Shown: positions 17,323 to 26,556, counted from the first letter of the stretch. The stretch is DNA of 64,000 nucleotides from Atopomonas sediminilitoris (GCF_022601735.1 NZ_JAKUMM010000002.1:62001-126000), one strand, 5' to 3'. Notes: generated by a model from the letters alone, not told the origin. Program-made: numbers and translations.

Positions 17323-19059
17323 TTAATTACTTTGCGCCACGTGGGTTGGTGCGGTTTTGGGTTTGATCAGGCTGAAATCAATCAGGTTTTTCGGTTGCTC
17401 CGGGTTGCCGATGAGCAGTGGCTGGGCGACAAAGCCGGCGTTGACCAAGCTCTTGCTGGGCTCGAAACGATCAAATCGCAGCTCGCTAAGATCGGCTAGC
17501 GTGTGGATAAAGTTCATGCTGCTATAGGGGCGTTGCAGCATGCTGCTGAAATCACGCGGGTGGGCGCTTTGCCACGCCGCTGAACGCCAGACGATAAACG
17601 GCACGGTGTACATGGGCGCGGTGGGGCGGCCTTCGTTACGGCCTAAGGTGGCGTCATCTGGGGCGTCGAACACCGCCTCTCCGTGGTCAGACAGGTACAC
17701 CAGCAGGCCTTTGTTGCTGCCGCTGTCGAGACGCTCGATCAGCCCGGCGACCACGTGGTCGTTAAACAGCACGGCATTGTCGTAGCTGTTGTAGGTTGGC
17801 AGTTCGTAATTATCCACCCACGCCGGCGCACCTTGGCGATCGGTAAAGCGCTCGTAGTTTTGCGGGTAGCGGTACTGGTAGCTCATGTGGGTGCCCAGCA
17901 GGTGCACGACAATAAATTTGCGTGGCGCGGGGTCGGTTAGCGCCTTAGCGAACGGTTCGAGCACGTCATCATCGTACTGGCGGGAGTTCTGCTCGCGGTT
18001 GTTATTCAGGTACACCTGCTCGTCGGCCTGTTGCGAGAAGGTGGTTAGCATAGTGTTGCGCGCGGTGATGGTCTGTTGATTGGTCACCCAGTAGGTCTTG
18101 TAACCGGCCTGTTTCATCAAGTTGACCACTGAGGGCGTGGTTAGATAGTCGTTAGGGTGTGTTTGGTCGGCGAAGGTCAGCACCTGTTGCAACGCTTCGA
18201 TGGTGTAGGGACGAGGGGTTACCACGTTATCGAACACGGCCAGCTGCGCGCTGCGTTTTTGTAATTCAGGTGAGGTGTCGCGGCGATAGCCGTATAGGCT
18301 CATGCGTTGGCGATTGGTGGATTCGCCAATTACCAGTACAACGGTTTGCGGCCCGTTGCCCGATATGTCTTTGAGTCCCTCCAGAGGTGGTAGCGCTTGG
18401 TTTTGCGCGAGCAGGTTCTGCATGTTGTGCAGCTGTTCACGGTACTGCGCGTAGCCCATCAGCAATTGCCACGGTACGGCGGGTTCTAGGCGTTTTTCTA
18501 AGTGCGCACGGGCGCTATGCAAGTCGCCGGTGGCGAGGAACTCTTTACCAAACGGATAACCAACGCTGCTTACCAACACCAGCAAGGCAAGCGTCGGGCG
18601 CCAGTGTTGCGCTGCGTAGGCGGGGCGAATCTTGTAGCGCCAGATCAAGCACGCGCCGGCGATGTAGGCGGCGAAAGCGACCGCGTTGCCAAGACTAAGG
18701 TACTGAACTAAGTATTCGCTGCCCTCGCGCAGGTTGGACTCGAACAGAATGAAGATCACGCTTTGCGAGAACTCCTGCCCGTACACCAAGTAATAGCCAA
18801 AGCTCAGTAACGACAAGCTGCCGAGCAGCAAGCCGAGCACGGCGGTGATGCGTTTGGTTTGCGCCGGCCACAGCAAAGTTGGCGCTAGCCACAAAATGCT
18901 CATGGTGGTGGCTTGGCGAAAACCGCTGAAGCCCGCATCGCCATTGAGCTGAATGAGCAGGTGGGTCACGCCGGAGAAATACCAAAAGAACAAGAACTGC
19001 CAGCCCAGTGCGCGCCAATCAAAACGCGGCGTGCTGGTCGGTTGCGCGGTGTGCTGCAT
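17323..19059 (-). CDS. cptA: Phosphoethanolamine transferase (CptA/EptA type)
   Basis: This 578-aa inner-membrane enzyme has about five hydrophobic helices in the first 160 residues and a periplasmic sulfatase-fold domain. The nucleophile is Thr248 in IGEST (244-248), followed by NRQRMSLYGYRRDTSP. Later metal-site segments are HLLGTHMSYQYRYP and YLSDHGEAVFD. Such enzymes move phosphoethanolamine from phosphatidylethanolamine to lipid A or core LPS, blunting cationic peptides. The length matches E. coli CptA/EptC (577 aa), but an EptA-like lipid A target is equally possible. It follows dgkA, which would recycle the diacylglycerol released. Confidence 0.85.
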   Translation of the reverse strand: MQHTAQPTSTPRFDWRALGWQFLFFWYFSGVTHLLIQLNGDAGFSGFRQATTMSILWLAPTLLWPAQTKRITAVLGLLLGSLSLLSFGYYLVYGQEFSQSVIFILFESNLREGSEYLVQYLSLGNAVAFAAYIAGACLIWRYKIRPAYAAQHWRPTLALLVLVSSVGYPFGKEFLATGDLHSARAHLEKRLEPAVPWQLLMGYAQYREQLHNMQNLLAQNQALPPLEGLKDISGNGPQTVVLVIGESTNRQRMSLYGYRRDTSPELQKRSAQLAVFDNVVTPRPYTIEALQQVLTFADQTHPNDYLTTPSVVNLMKQAGYKTYWVTNQQTITARNTMLTTFSQQADEQVYLNNNREQNSRQYDDDVLEPFAKALTDPAPRKFIVVHLLGTHMSYQYRYPQNYERFTDRQGAPAWVDNYELPTYNSYDNAVLFNDHVVAGLIERLDSGSNKGLLVYLSDHGEAVFDAPDDATLGRNEGRPTAPMYTVPFIVWRSAAWQSAHPRDFSSMLQRPYSSMNFIHTLADLSELRFDRFEPSKSLVNAGFVAQPLLIGNPEQPKNLIDFSLIKPKTAPTHVAQSN

Positions 19060-19088
19060 AAAGACTCCTTAAGCTGCGCCGTGGCGGC

Positions 19089-19490
19089 TTACAGCAAGAT
19101 GACCGCCCAAGTGCTGGCAACGATCAGCAGGGCAAAGGTTTGTGCGGCGCTGCCCATGTCTTTGGCTTGCTTAGACAGCGGGTGGCGTTCGAGGGAGATG
19201 CGGTCGATAGCCGCCTCGATGGCCGAATTGAGTAGCTCAATGAGTGGGCACAACAGTGCGCTGGCGATCAGCAAGGCGCGTTCGGCGCGGCTGACGTTCA
19301 GGTAACAGGCCAGAGGAATTAACAGGGCATTGAGGGCAATCAGCTGGCGGAACGCGGCTTCACCGCGCCAGGCCGCGCACAAACCGGCCCACGAGTAACC
19401 CGTGGCGTTAAGAATGCGGCGTAGACCGGTTGCGCCTTTGTACGGCTGTTGCGTTAAGGCAGCTGAATGTTTGAGGGGGCTTGCAGGCAT
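19089..19490 (-). CDS. dgkA: Diacylglycerol kinase
   Basis: The 133-aa membrane protein phosphorylates diacylglycerol to phosphatidate. The catalytic core is recognisable: ALLCPLIELLNSAIEAAIDRI with its key glutamates, then HPLSKQAKDMGSAAQ, and three hydrophobic segments. It is 29 bp upstream of the phosphoethanolamine transferase on the same strand, which fits recycling of its lipid by-product. A ColR-like box lies 73 bp upstream of the start, directly after the sensor kinase gene stop, so dgkA-cptA may be transcribed separately from the colRS genes. Confidence 0.9.
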   Translation of the reverse strand: MPASPLKHSAALTQQPYKGATGLRRILNATGYSWAGLCAAWRGEAAFRQLIALNALLIPLACYLNVSRAERALLIASALLCPLIELLNSAIEAAIDRISLERHPLSKQAKDMGSAAQTFALLIVASTWAVILL

Positions 19491-19563
19491 GAAAGACCTC
19501 CGCGTGAGCCTGAGAATGTTCTGCAGGCTAACGACGGCGGTATCACGACAACGTCAAGCGAAT

Positions 19564-19579
19564 GTGAAGAAAGTGTCAA
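19564..19579 (-). promoter_or_regulatory. ColR-like box upstream of dgkA-cptA
   Basis: On the minus strand the site reads TTGACACTTTCTTCAC, followed by ATTCGCTTGACG. It matches the reported Pseudomonas ColR consensus (YYNASNNYTTTTTCAC, from memory) at all but one position. It is 13/16 identical to the box at 21520-21535 and has almost the same distance to its start codon. Confidence 0.6.
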
Positions 19580-19582
19580 CGC

Positions 19583-20839
19583 TCATGACTTTAGGCGCAC
19601 GCTAAAGCAGCTGCCCCGCTGTGGCTGGCTGCTGACCTCAATCTGCCAGCCTTCGCGTTCGCATATTCGCTTAACCAGCGCTAAGCCTAAGCCAAGCCCC
19701 TCGCCACGGGCGTGGCGGCCACGCACAAAGGGCTCAAACAGTTGCGCTTGTTCCTCGGCGGTAATGCCGCCACCGCTGTCGTGCACGGCAAAGCCGTGTT
19801 CATGTAGCTCTAAGCGCACATGGCCGCTTTCTGTGTAGTGCCAAGCATTGCGCAGCAGGTTATTCAGCACGGTGCCGAGCAGGCTGGCGTCGTAGTCGCT
19901 ATCGGCGGCGGCATGGCCGCTAAGGCTAAAGTCCAAGCCTTTGTCGAGCATGGCTTGGCGCCAATGTTCGACGTGCTCTTGCGCAACCACGCCAAGGGTG
20001 GCGCGCCGGTTTGCCAGCGCGTGGCGTGGGTCGCGGGCTAATTGCAAGAAGGTATGCACCAGCTCTTGCATGCTCTGGCTGGCGCGTTGAATACGTGCCA
20101 GTTGGTTGCGCTGTGCTGGTTGCAGGTCGCTTTGCTCAAGTAGCTCGCACGAGCTACCGATCACCATTAAGGGCGTGCGCAGCTCGTGGCTGACATCGCT
20201 GGTGAACCACTGTTCGCGCTGCAGAGCGTCTTGCAGTTGCGCCAAAGTGGTGTCGAAGGCGCGTGCCAGCTCGCCGATTTCATCGGCGCTGTAGTGGCGT
20301 TGCAGCGCGTGCAGCGGGCTCTGCCCGGGGCGCAATTGCCGGACATCGTCGGCTAGCCGGCTGACCGGGCGCATCACCTGTCGCGCCATTAACCAGCCCA
20401 GTGCCCAAGCCAGAATCAGGGTGACGATAAACCCGACCAAAACAATGTTGAACAAGGCTTGTTCACGTTGCTCAAACTCGTCTTGCTGCTGCAGCAGCAC
20501 ATGACGTTGACCATTGCGCAGCAAGGTGTAGGCGTAGAAGGCGCGATCTGGCTCGAACACTTCACTGAAGCCTTCCGGCAGCTGGGCGTAGGCTTCTGGT
20601 AAGGCGTAGCGTGCGTCTAGCGTGGTGAACAGCTGGCTGTGCGCGTCTAAGCGCGGCTGCTGCTTTAGGGCAATGTCTTCCTGCAGGGCGGTATTGAGGT
20701 CGCGCAGCATGTCGTTGGCAACCAGATGCTCTTCGACCAAGTGCACAATGGCGACGATGCTTAGCGAAAACACCCCGCTGACAATGGCGGTGAGCAGCAC
20801 ATAGGCCAGCAGAATGCGGCGAATAAACGGCAGATGCAT
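19583..20839 (-). CDS. colS: Sensor histidine kinase, ColS-like
   Basis: The 418-aa inner-membrane kinase has TM helices near 9-32 and 130-152 flanking a periplasmic loop of about 95 residues. The loop contains His33, His38 and an ExxE motif, EQRE (123-126), close to the membrane, as in metal-sensing ColS proteins. HAMP follows, then HisKA with His218 (SDVSHELRTPL) and an ATPase domain with N, G1 and G2 boxes (NNLLRNAWHY, DSGGGI, GEGLGLGLALVK). It is translated with the response regulator gene, whose stop is 1 bp upstream. The ColS name rests on the loop, neighbours and boxes; another envelope-stress sensor remains possible. Confidence 0.7.
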   Translation of the reverse strand: MHLPFIRRILLAYVLLTAIVSGVFSLSIVAIVHLVEEHLVANDMLRDLNTALQEDIALKQQPRLDAHSQLFTTLDARYALPEAYAQLPEGFSEVFEPDRAFYAYTLLRNGQRHVLLQQQDEFEQREQALFNIVLVGFIVTLILAWALGWLMARQVMRPVSRLADDVRQLRPGQSPLHALQRHYSADEIGELARAFDTTLAQLQDALQREQWFTSDVSHELRTPLMVIGSSCELLEQSDLQPAQRNQLARIQRASQSMQELVHTFLQLARDPRHALANRRATLGVVAQEHVEHWRQAMLDKGLDFSLSGHAAADSDYDASLLGTVLNNLLRNAWHYTESGHVRLELHEHGFAVHDSGGGITAEEQAQLFEPFVRGRHARGEGLGLGLALVKRICEREGWQIEVSSQPQRGSCFSVRLKS

Positions 20840-20840
20840 A

Positions 20841-21509
20841 TCAGGGCTTCAGGCAGTAGCCAATGCCATGCACGGTATGCAGCAGGGCGTTGGCGAAGGG
20901 TTTGTCGATGGCTTGGCGCAGCTGGTGAATGTGGCTGCGCAGGCTGTCGCTGTCGGGGCTGTCGTCGCCCCACAAGGCTTGCTCAAGCGCTTCGCGACGC
21001 ACCACGCCGGGGCTTTTTTGCATCAGCACTTGCAGCAGTTTGAGGCCCAAAGGGTTTAAGCGGATGGCTTGTTGCTGGCGGCTGACCTCAAGGGTGTCGA
21101 GGTCGTAAACCAAATCAGCCACTTGCAGCTGGCGCTGCCGATTGCCTTGGGTGCGGCGCAAGATGGCTTCGATGCGCGCTACCAATTCGGCCAGCGCAAA
21201 GGGTTTGATCAGGTAATCGTCGGCTCCGGCACGTAGGCCTTGCAGGCGGTCGTCTAGTGCATCTCGGGCGGTGAGCATGAGAATCGGCACACTGCTGCGC
21301 GCTTCGTTCCGTAGGCGCTGGCATACCTGCAAGCCATCGAGGCCGGGCAACATCAGGTCGAGCACGATCAGGTCGTAACTGTTTTGGCTGGCTAAGTGCA
21401 GGCCGCTTAAGCCATCGCGTGCGCAATCGGTGGTGAAGCCTTTGAGGCTCAGGTAGTCGAGCACGTTGGCGAGGATGTCGGGGTTGTCTTCGATCACCAA
21501 AATACGCAT
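20841..21509 (-). CDS. colR: OmpR-family response regulator, ColR-like
   Basis: The 222-aa regulator has a receiver domain (IEDNPDIL acid pocket, phospho-acceptor Asp51 in LIVLDLMLPG, Lys in YLIKPF) and an OmpR-type winged helix at the C-terminus (RLNPLGLKLLQVLMQK, LRSHIHQLRQAID, HTVHGIGYCL). It precedes the sensor kinase by 1 bp. The box at 21520-21535 lies only 10 bp ahead of its own start, so autoregulation is plausible in addition to control of the divergent transferase gene. Confidence 0.75.
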   Translation of the reverse strand: MRILVIEDNPDILANVLDYLSLKGFTTDCARDGLSGLHLASQNSYDLIVLDLMLPGLDGLQVCQRLRNEARSSVPILMLTARDALDDRLQGLRAGADDYLIKPFALAELVARIEAILRRTQGNRQRQLQVADLVYDLDTLEVSRQQQAIRLNPLGLKLLQVLMQKSPGVVRREALEQALWGDDSPDSDSLRSHIHQLRQAIDKPFANALLHTVHGIGYCLKP

Positions 21510-21519
21510 GAAGCCTCAC

Positions 21520-21535
21520 ATGACATTTTTTTCAC
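21520..21535 (+). promoter_or_regulatory. ColR-like box in the colR / transferase divergent gap
   Basis: The sequence ATGACATTTTTTTCAC, followed by ATGGTCTTAACG, points toward the gene at 21608, whose ATG is 72 bp further on. It fits the ColR consensus as I recall it except for the first base, and it pairs with the site at 19564-19579. Confidence 0.6.
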
Positions 21536-21607
21536 ATGGTCTTAACGGGGTGCTGACGTGCGCCGCCAGACACTGTTCGCCTTGCTGGTTGAACAGAGGA
21601 TCCGGGC

Positions 21608-23563
21608 ATGTTGAGCGAACGTACTGCCGTCGAGCGGTTGGGGTTATTGCTATTGGGCACTTGGCTGGCGCTATTCAGTGTGACGCGCCTAGTGTTACTC
21701 GTACAGTTTTTCAGCGTGGCGAGCATCACCATGCGCGACGTGCTGCAGGTGCTGGCGTTGGGCCTCGCCTATGACGTGAGCTTTTTGCTGTATGCCGCGC
21801 TGCCACTGCTGCTGTTGCTCTGGCTGCCCGAGCGGCTGTGGCGCCGCCGCGCTATGTTCACTGCGCTACAGGGCGCACTGCTGCTGAGTGTGTTTGTGAT
21901 GCTGTTTGTCGCGGCGGCCGAGTGGTTGTTTTGGGATGAGTTCGGCGTGCGCTTTAACTTTATTGCAGTGGACTACTTGGTCTACTCCGATGAGGTGCTG
22001 AACAACATTCTCGAGTCATACCCTGTGTATCCCTTGCTGGCTGCGCTGGGCTTGCTGGCGGTGACGATTACCGCAGTACTCAACCGTTGGCTGCGTCGCG
22101 CGTGGCAGGCGCCGTTAGCGACTTTGCCGCAACGGGCGCTACTGAGTGTGGGTTTAATCACAGCGGTGTTTGCTGTGGTGTTCGGCGTTGGGCAAGACTT
22201 TCCGCGTCCAGCGCAGGGCAATGCCTATCTGCGTGAGCTGGGCAGCAATGGCCCCTATCAGTTTTTTGCCGCGTTTCGGAATAACGAGCTGGACTACCCC
22301 AGCTTTTACGCCACTTTGCCGCAGCGCCAAGTGGCCCCGCTGTTACAAGCCGAATGGCAAGAGAGCAATGCCCGTCTAGTGGATGACGGCGTGTTGCCGG
22401 TGCGCCGGCAGATCAGCAATCAGCCGTTGGCTAAGCCGCGTAATGTCGTCTTAGTTACCATCGAAAGCCTCAGCGCTAAATACTTAGGCAGCATGGGCGA
22501 CACCCGTGGGCTGACGCCGAACCTCGATCAGCTGCGTACGCAGGGCGTGTTCTTTAACCAGTTTTACGCCACGGGCACACGCACCGACCGTGGTTTGGAG
22601 GCCATCACCCTATCGGTGCCGCCCACCCCGGGCCGTTCTATTGTGAAGCGCTTGGGCCGTGAAAGCGGCTTTGCCAGCCTAGGCCAGCAACTGACCGCGC
22701 AAGGCTACGACAGCGTGTTCGTCTATGGCGGGCGCGGTTATTTCGACAACATGAACACGTTCTTTGCTGGTAACGGCTATCGCGTGGTCGATCAAAGCAG
22801 CGTGCCGGATGCGGACATGTCGTTCACCAACGCGTGGGGGATGGCCGATGAAGATCTGTATCGCCAAGCCATGCAAATCGCCGATCAGGATTACGCCACG
22901 GGTAAGCCGTTCTTCCTGCAGTTGATGACTACCTCGAACCATCGCCCGTACACCTACCCAGACGGGCGTATTGATATCCCCTCTGGCGAGGGGCGCGAGG
23001 GTGCGGTGAAGTACACCGACTATGCCATTGGCGCATTTCTTAAAACGGCACGCACTAAACAGTGGTTTAACGACACGCTGTTTGTGTTTGTTGCCGACCA
23101 CACCGCCGGTAGCGCCGGCATAGAAGACTTGCCCGTGGCCAATTACCACATCCCCTTGTTTATCTATGCGCCGGGCTGGCTGGAGCCACGCGAGGTTGAT
23201 CGGTTGACCAGTCAAATCGACCTGGCACCGACGCTGCTGGGCTTACTCGGAATGAGCTATACCTCGACCTTCTTCGGCGTAGATGCCCTGCGCGCCGACG
23301 CGCCGCCGGGGCGCGCCTTGATCGGTAACTACCAGCATTTAGGCTTGTTCGATGGTCGTGATCTGGCGATTTTGAGTCCGCAGCGCTTAACCCGTCGTCA
23401 CGACGACGCGCTGGGCTTTAGTCACGAGCGTGCCACTGACAGCAGCGACCCTTTGCTACGCCGCGATATTGCCTACTACCAAGGTGCCAGTTATGCCTAT
23501 CGGCAGCATTTACTCAGCTGGCAAGCGGGGGCGAGTTGGCAGGAAGCACACGCGCGCCGCTGA
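21608..23563 (+). CDS. LtaS/OpgB-like phosphoglycerol transferase
   Basis: The 651-aa protein has about five N-terminal membrane helices (to about residue 200) and an extracytoplasmic sulfatase-fold domain. This starts at VVLVTIESLSAKYLGSMG and includes the probable nucleophile loop TGTRTDRGLEA and the metal site VFVADHTAGSAG. Family members transfer glycerol phosphate from phosphatidylglycerol to lipoteichoic acid in Firmicutes, or to periplasmic glucans (OpgB) in proteobacteria, releasing diacylglycerol. It is divergent from colR with a ColR-like box upstream. The acceptor is unknown, and a phosphoethanolamine donor cannot be excluded. Confidence 0.8.
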   Translation: MLSERTAVERLGLLLLGTWLALFSVTRLVLLVQFFSVASITMRDVLQVLALGLAYDVSFLLYAALPLLLLLWLPERLWRRRAMFTALQGALLLSVFVMLFVAAAEWLFWDEFGVRFNFIAVDYLVYSDEVLNNILESYPVYPLLAALGLLAVTITAVLNRWLRRAWQAPLATLPQRALLSVGLITAVFAVVFGVGQDFPRPAQGNAYLRELGSNGPYQFFAAFRNNELDYPSFYATLPQRQVAPLLQAEWQESNARLVDDGVLPVRRQISNQPLAKPRNVVLVTIESLSAKYLGSMGDTRGLTPNLDQLRTQGVFFNQFYATGTRTDRGLEAITLSVPPTPGRSIVKRLGRESGFASLGQQLTAQGYDSVFVYGGRGYFDNMNTFFAGNGYRVVDQSSVPDADMSFTNAWGMADEDLYRQAMQIADQDYATGKPFFLQLMTTSNHRPYTYPDGRIDIPSGEGREGAVKYTDYAIGAFLKTARTKQWFNDTLFVFVADHTAGSAGIEDLPVANYHIPLFIYAPGWLEPREVDRLTSQIDLAPTLLGLLGMSYTSTFFGVDALRADAPPGRALIGNYQHLGLFDGRDLAILSPQRLTRRHDDALGFSHERATDSSDPLLRRDIAYYQGASYAYRQHLLSWQAGASWQEAHARR

Positions 23564-23575
23564 GCAGGCGCTGGC

Positions 23576-24439
23576 TTACTCAAGGTTCTGCACTTGCTCG
23601 CGCATTTGCTCGATCAATACCTTTAAGTTGACCGCCGCTTGCGTGCTGCGTGGGTCTATGGCTTTGGAGCCTAGGGTGTTGGCTTCGCGGTTGAGCTCTT
23701 GCATTAAGAAGTCTAAGCGGCGACCGATGGCGCCTTTTTGCTTGAGAACGCGGCGGACTTCGTCGACATGGGTGCACAGGCGGTCGAGTTCTTCGGCGAC
23801 GTCGCTCTTTTGTGCCAGCAGCACCAGTTCTTGCTCAAGGCGAGGCATGTCCGGCTCTAACTGCAGCTCTGCGCAGCGATCAACAATGCGCTGTTTTTGT
23901 GCGGCAAGCATTTGTGGCAGCAAGGGCTTGAGGGTGCTGACTTCTTCAAGAATGCCGGCTAAGCGCTCTTCCAGCAGTGCCGCCAGTGCTGCGCCTTCGC
24001 GGGCGCGGGCTTCGCGCAGTTGTTCTAGCGCATGCTGGAATAGCGTTAAGGCCTCAGCCACTAGGGCTTCTTGGTCGGTGGCGTCGGCGATCATCACGCC
24101 GGGCCAGTTGAGCACTGCCAGCGGGTCAATCGGCGCGGGCGCGGTCAGCATGGCGCTGACGTGCTCGGCAGCGCTGATCAACGCTTGCGCGCGGGTGCGG
24201 TCGATTTGTATGCCGTCTGCGCCGGTGGCAGGGCTGAAGCGTAAGGTGACTTCGACTTTGCCGCGCGCGAGGGCGCTGCGTAGGCCGTCGCGGACTGGGG
24301 TTTCTAGCTCGCGCAGGTTGTCGGGCAGACGCAGGTAGGGCTCAAGGTAGCGTTGGTTGACCGAGCGTAACTCCCAGCTCAGGGTGCCAAAGGGGCTGGC
24401 GTGTTCGATACGGGCAAAGCCGGTCATGCTGTGAGCCAT
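23576..24439 (-). CDS. yicC: YicC-family endoribonuclease
   Basis: The start at 24439 (MAHSMTGFARIE) gives 287 aa, matching the family; the longer frame adds 19 unsupported residues. Diagnostic segments are the N-terminal SMTGFAR, SWELRSVNQRYLE, and the C-terminal GAIGRRLDFLMQELNREANTLGSKA. YicC proteins are RNA-cleaving or RNA-decay factors in E. coli. It is divergent from rph, an RNA-processing enzyme, across 128 bp. It normally neighbours gmk; the envelope block separates them here. Confidence 0.9.
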   Translation of the reverse strand: MAHSMTGFARIEHASPFGTLSWELRSVNQRYLEPYLRLPDNLRELETPVRDGLRSALARGKVEVTLRFSPATGADGIQIDRTRAQALISAAEHVSAMLTAPAPIDPLAVLNWPGVMIADATDQEALVAEALTLFQHALEQLREARAREGAALAALLEERLAGILEEVSTLKPLLPQMLAAQKQRIVDRCAELQLEPDMPRLEQELVLLAQKSDVAEELDRLCTHVDEVRRVLKQKGAIGRRLDFLMQELNREANTLGSKAIDPRSTQAAVNLKVLIEQMREQVQNLE

Positions 24440-24567
24440 GCCGAGTCCTCTTCTGTCGCGGGAAAGGCGTCGATTGTAGCCGACCCATCCCGTCATCCCA
24501 ACCGTACACGGCGCGCTGATGGGCTTATAATGGCGAGCAAATCCGCTTTGTAGATAGGTATCGTGTA

Positions 24568-25287
24568 ATGAAACGTCCCAGTGGCCGTGCGGCAGACCAG
24601 CTGCGTAATGTTCGTCTGACCCGCAACTACACCAAGCATGCCGAGGGTTCGGTGCTGGTTGAATTTGGCGATACCAAGGTGATTTGTACCGTCAGCGTGG
24701 AAAACGGCGTACCGCGCTTTCTTAAAGGCCAAGGCCAAGGCTGGGTGACGGCGGAATACGGCATGCTGCCGCGGGCGACCGGTGAGCGTAATCAGCGCGA
24801 AGCCAGTCGCGGCAAACAGGGCGGTCGTACGCTGGAGATTCAGCGCCTGATCGGCCGCTCGCTACGTGCGGCGTTGGATTTGCGCAAGCTGGGCGAGTAC
24901 ACCTTGTACATCGACTGCGATGTGATTCAGGCCGACGGCGGCACGCGCACGGCGTCGATTACTGGCGCTACGGTGGCTTTGGTCGATGCGCTGCGGGCGA
25001 TGAAAAAGCGCGGTGTCCTCAAGCAAGACCCGCTTAAGCAGATGATCGCTGCGGTGTCGGTGGGCATGTATCAGGGCGAGCCGGTGCTGGATTTGGATTA
25101 CCTTGAGGATTCGGCCGCCGAGACTGATCTGAACGTGGTGATGACCAACCAAGGTGGCTTTATCGAAGTGCAAGGTACCGCTGAGGGCGCGCCGTTCACC
25201 CCGGATGAGTTCAACGCGATGTTGGCCTTGGCGCAGCAGGGCATTAGCCGCCTGTTTGAGCTGCAACAACAAGCTTTGGCCGACTGA
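24568..25287 (+). CDS. rph: Ribonuclease PH
   Basis: RNase PH is a phosphorolytic 3'-5' exoribonuclease trimming tRNA precursors. The 239-aa protein is complete, with [13 protein letters not shown] at the start, the [19 protein letters not shown] phosphate-binding segment, [18 protein letters not shown], and the C-terminal [13 protein letters not shown]. This is the full active length, unlike the truncated gene in E. coli K-12. A DUF4870 gene follows after 29 bp. Confidence 0.97.
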   Translation: MKRPSGRAADQLRNVRLTRNYTKHAEGSVLVEFGDTKVICTVSVENGVPRFLKGQGQGWVTAEYGMLPRATGERNQREASRGKQGGRTLEIQRLIGRSLRAALDLRKLGEYTLYIDCDVIQADGGTRTASITGATVALVDALRAMKKRGVLKQDPLKQMIAAVSVGMYQGEPVLDLDYLEDSAAETDLNVVMTNQGGFIEVQGTAEGAPFTPDEFNAMLALAQQGISRLFELQQQALAD

Positions 25288-25316
25288 TCAGCGCGTCTTT
25301 ACAGAAGGAAAGGTCG

Positions 25317-25676
25317 ATGACAGATCCGAATCCCGTCAATCAAGAAGTTCGTCAGTGGGCCATGTTGTGCCATTTCTCGGCGTTCTTGTGGTTATTGGCG
25401 CCGATGATCGGCAATGTCATCGGCCCGTTGATCGTTTGGCAGATTAAGAAAGACCTCGATCCACTGGTGGATGATCAAGGCAAAGAGGCGCTGAACTTTC
25501 AGATCAGCGTTAGCTTGGCGCTGATTATCTGCGGCATGCTAACCGTCGTGGTGATTGGCTTTCCGCTGTTGGCGGTGGTGAGTATCGGTGCGTTGGTGCT
25601 CACCATTATCGCGGGCATCAAGGCCAATGAAGGCCAAGCGTACCGCTACCCCTTCTGCTTTCGCTTTATTAAATAA
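25317..25676 (+). CDS. DUF4870-family small membrane protein
   Basis: The 119-aa protein has the DUF4870 outline: an N-terminal RQWAMLCHFSAFLW helix, a GPLIVWQIKKDLDPLVDDQGKEALNFQI linker region and two further helices, ending in YRYPFCFRFIK. It is an inner-membrane protein of unknown function. It follows rph by 29 bp behind AGAAGGAAAGG and is probably co-transcribed. Confidence 0.8.
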   Translation: MTDPNPVNQEVRQWAMLCHFSAFLWLLAPMIGNVIGPLIVWQIKKDLDPLVDDQGKEALNFQISVSLALIICGMLTVVVIGFPLLAVVSIGALVLTIIAGIKANEGQAYRYPFCFRFIK

Positions 25677-25697
25677 GCAGGGTTTGGGGCGCAGGCC

Positions 25698-26477
25698 TTA
25701 GAGGCTCAACTTCCAGTCGTAATCAATCACCAGTGGGCGGTGCAGTGAAAACTGTGCCGCTTTTACGATGCGTGCGTCATTCACAAAGCGGCGCAGGCCC
25801 GGGGTGAGGATTTGGTAGTCGAAGCGGTAGCCCAAGTTGAGCATTTGCGCTTGCTCGCTGTCGGGTAGCCAGCTGTACAGGTCGCCTTCACGGGTGACTT
25901 CGCGCAGGGCATCGATGTAACCCATGTTGCCGAACACTTCATCCATCCACGCCCGCTCTGGGGCCAAGAAGCCCGGCAGTTGCTGGCAGTCACGCCAGCT
26001 TTTGACGTCTTGCTTGTGGTGCGCCATGTACAGCGAGCTGCAATAAATGAACTCGCGACGCTTGCGGCGTTGTTTGTTCAGGTATTGGGTGAAGTCTTCG
26101 AGAAACTTGAACTTGTGGTTCAGCGAGGCATCACCATCCATGCCCGAGGGCAGGAGTAAGGTGGCGATCGAAACTTTATCAAAGTCGGCCTGCAGGTAGC
26201 GGCCATAGCGGTCGCAGTGCTCAAAGCCCAAGCCGAAAATAATCGCTTTGGGTTGCAGCTTGGAGTAAATCGCCACGCCGCCTTCGCTGGGGTTTTCGCC
26301 ATCGACCGCGTATTGAAAGTAGCCGTCGAGTTGATACTCGGGGCCTTCAATGTCGTAGGTGCGGATGCGTGTGTCCTGCAGACAGATGACATCGGCGTCT
26401 TGGTTTTTCAGCCAGCCGAACAGGCCGCGCTCGACCGCTTGCTGAATACCGTTGACGTTGACACTGATGATGCGCAT
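25698..26477 (-). CDS. crc: Catabolite repression control protein Crc
   Basis: The start at 26477 (MRIISVNVNGIQQAVERG) gives 259 aa, the length of P. aeruginosa Crc. The fold is that of exonuclease III/endonuclease-phosphatase enzymes (DADVICLQDTRI, CSSLYMAHHKQD), but the C-terminal SDH catalytic motif reads SLH (QFSLHRPLVIDYDW), fitting the known loss of nuclease activity. Crc works with Hfq to block translation of catabolic mRNAs. It is divergent from pyrE over 79 bp, as in P. aeruginosa. Confidence 0.92.
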   Translation of the reverse strand: MRIISVNVNGIQQAVERGLFGWLKNQDADVICLQDTRIRTYDIEGPEYQLDGYFQYAVDGENPSEGGVAIYSKLQPKAIIFGLGFEHCDRYGRYLQADFDKVSIATLLLPSGMDGDASLNHKFKFLEDFTQYLNKQRRKRREFIYCSSLYMAHHKQDVKSWRDCQQLPGFLAPERAWMDEVFGNMGYIDALREVTREGDLYSWLPDSEQAQMLNLGYRFDYQILTPGLRRFVNDARIVKAAQFSLHRPLVIDYDWKLSL

Positions 26478-26556
26478 GCATGGCCCCCAAAAATGCGTGT
26501 GTGTATGATACCGGACGATTCCATTTTTAGGTAAACCCAAGTCATTCGGGGCTTAT

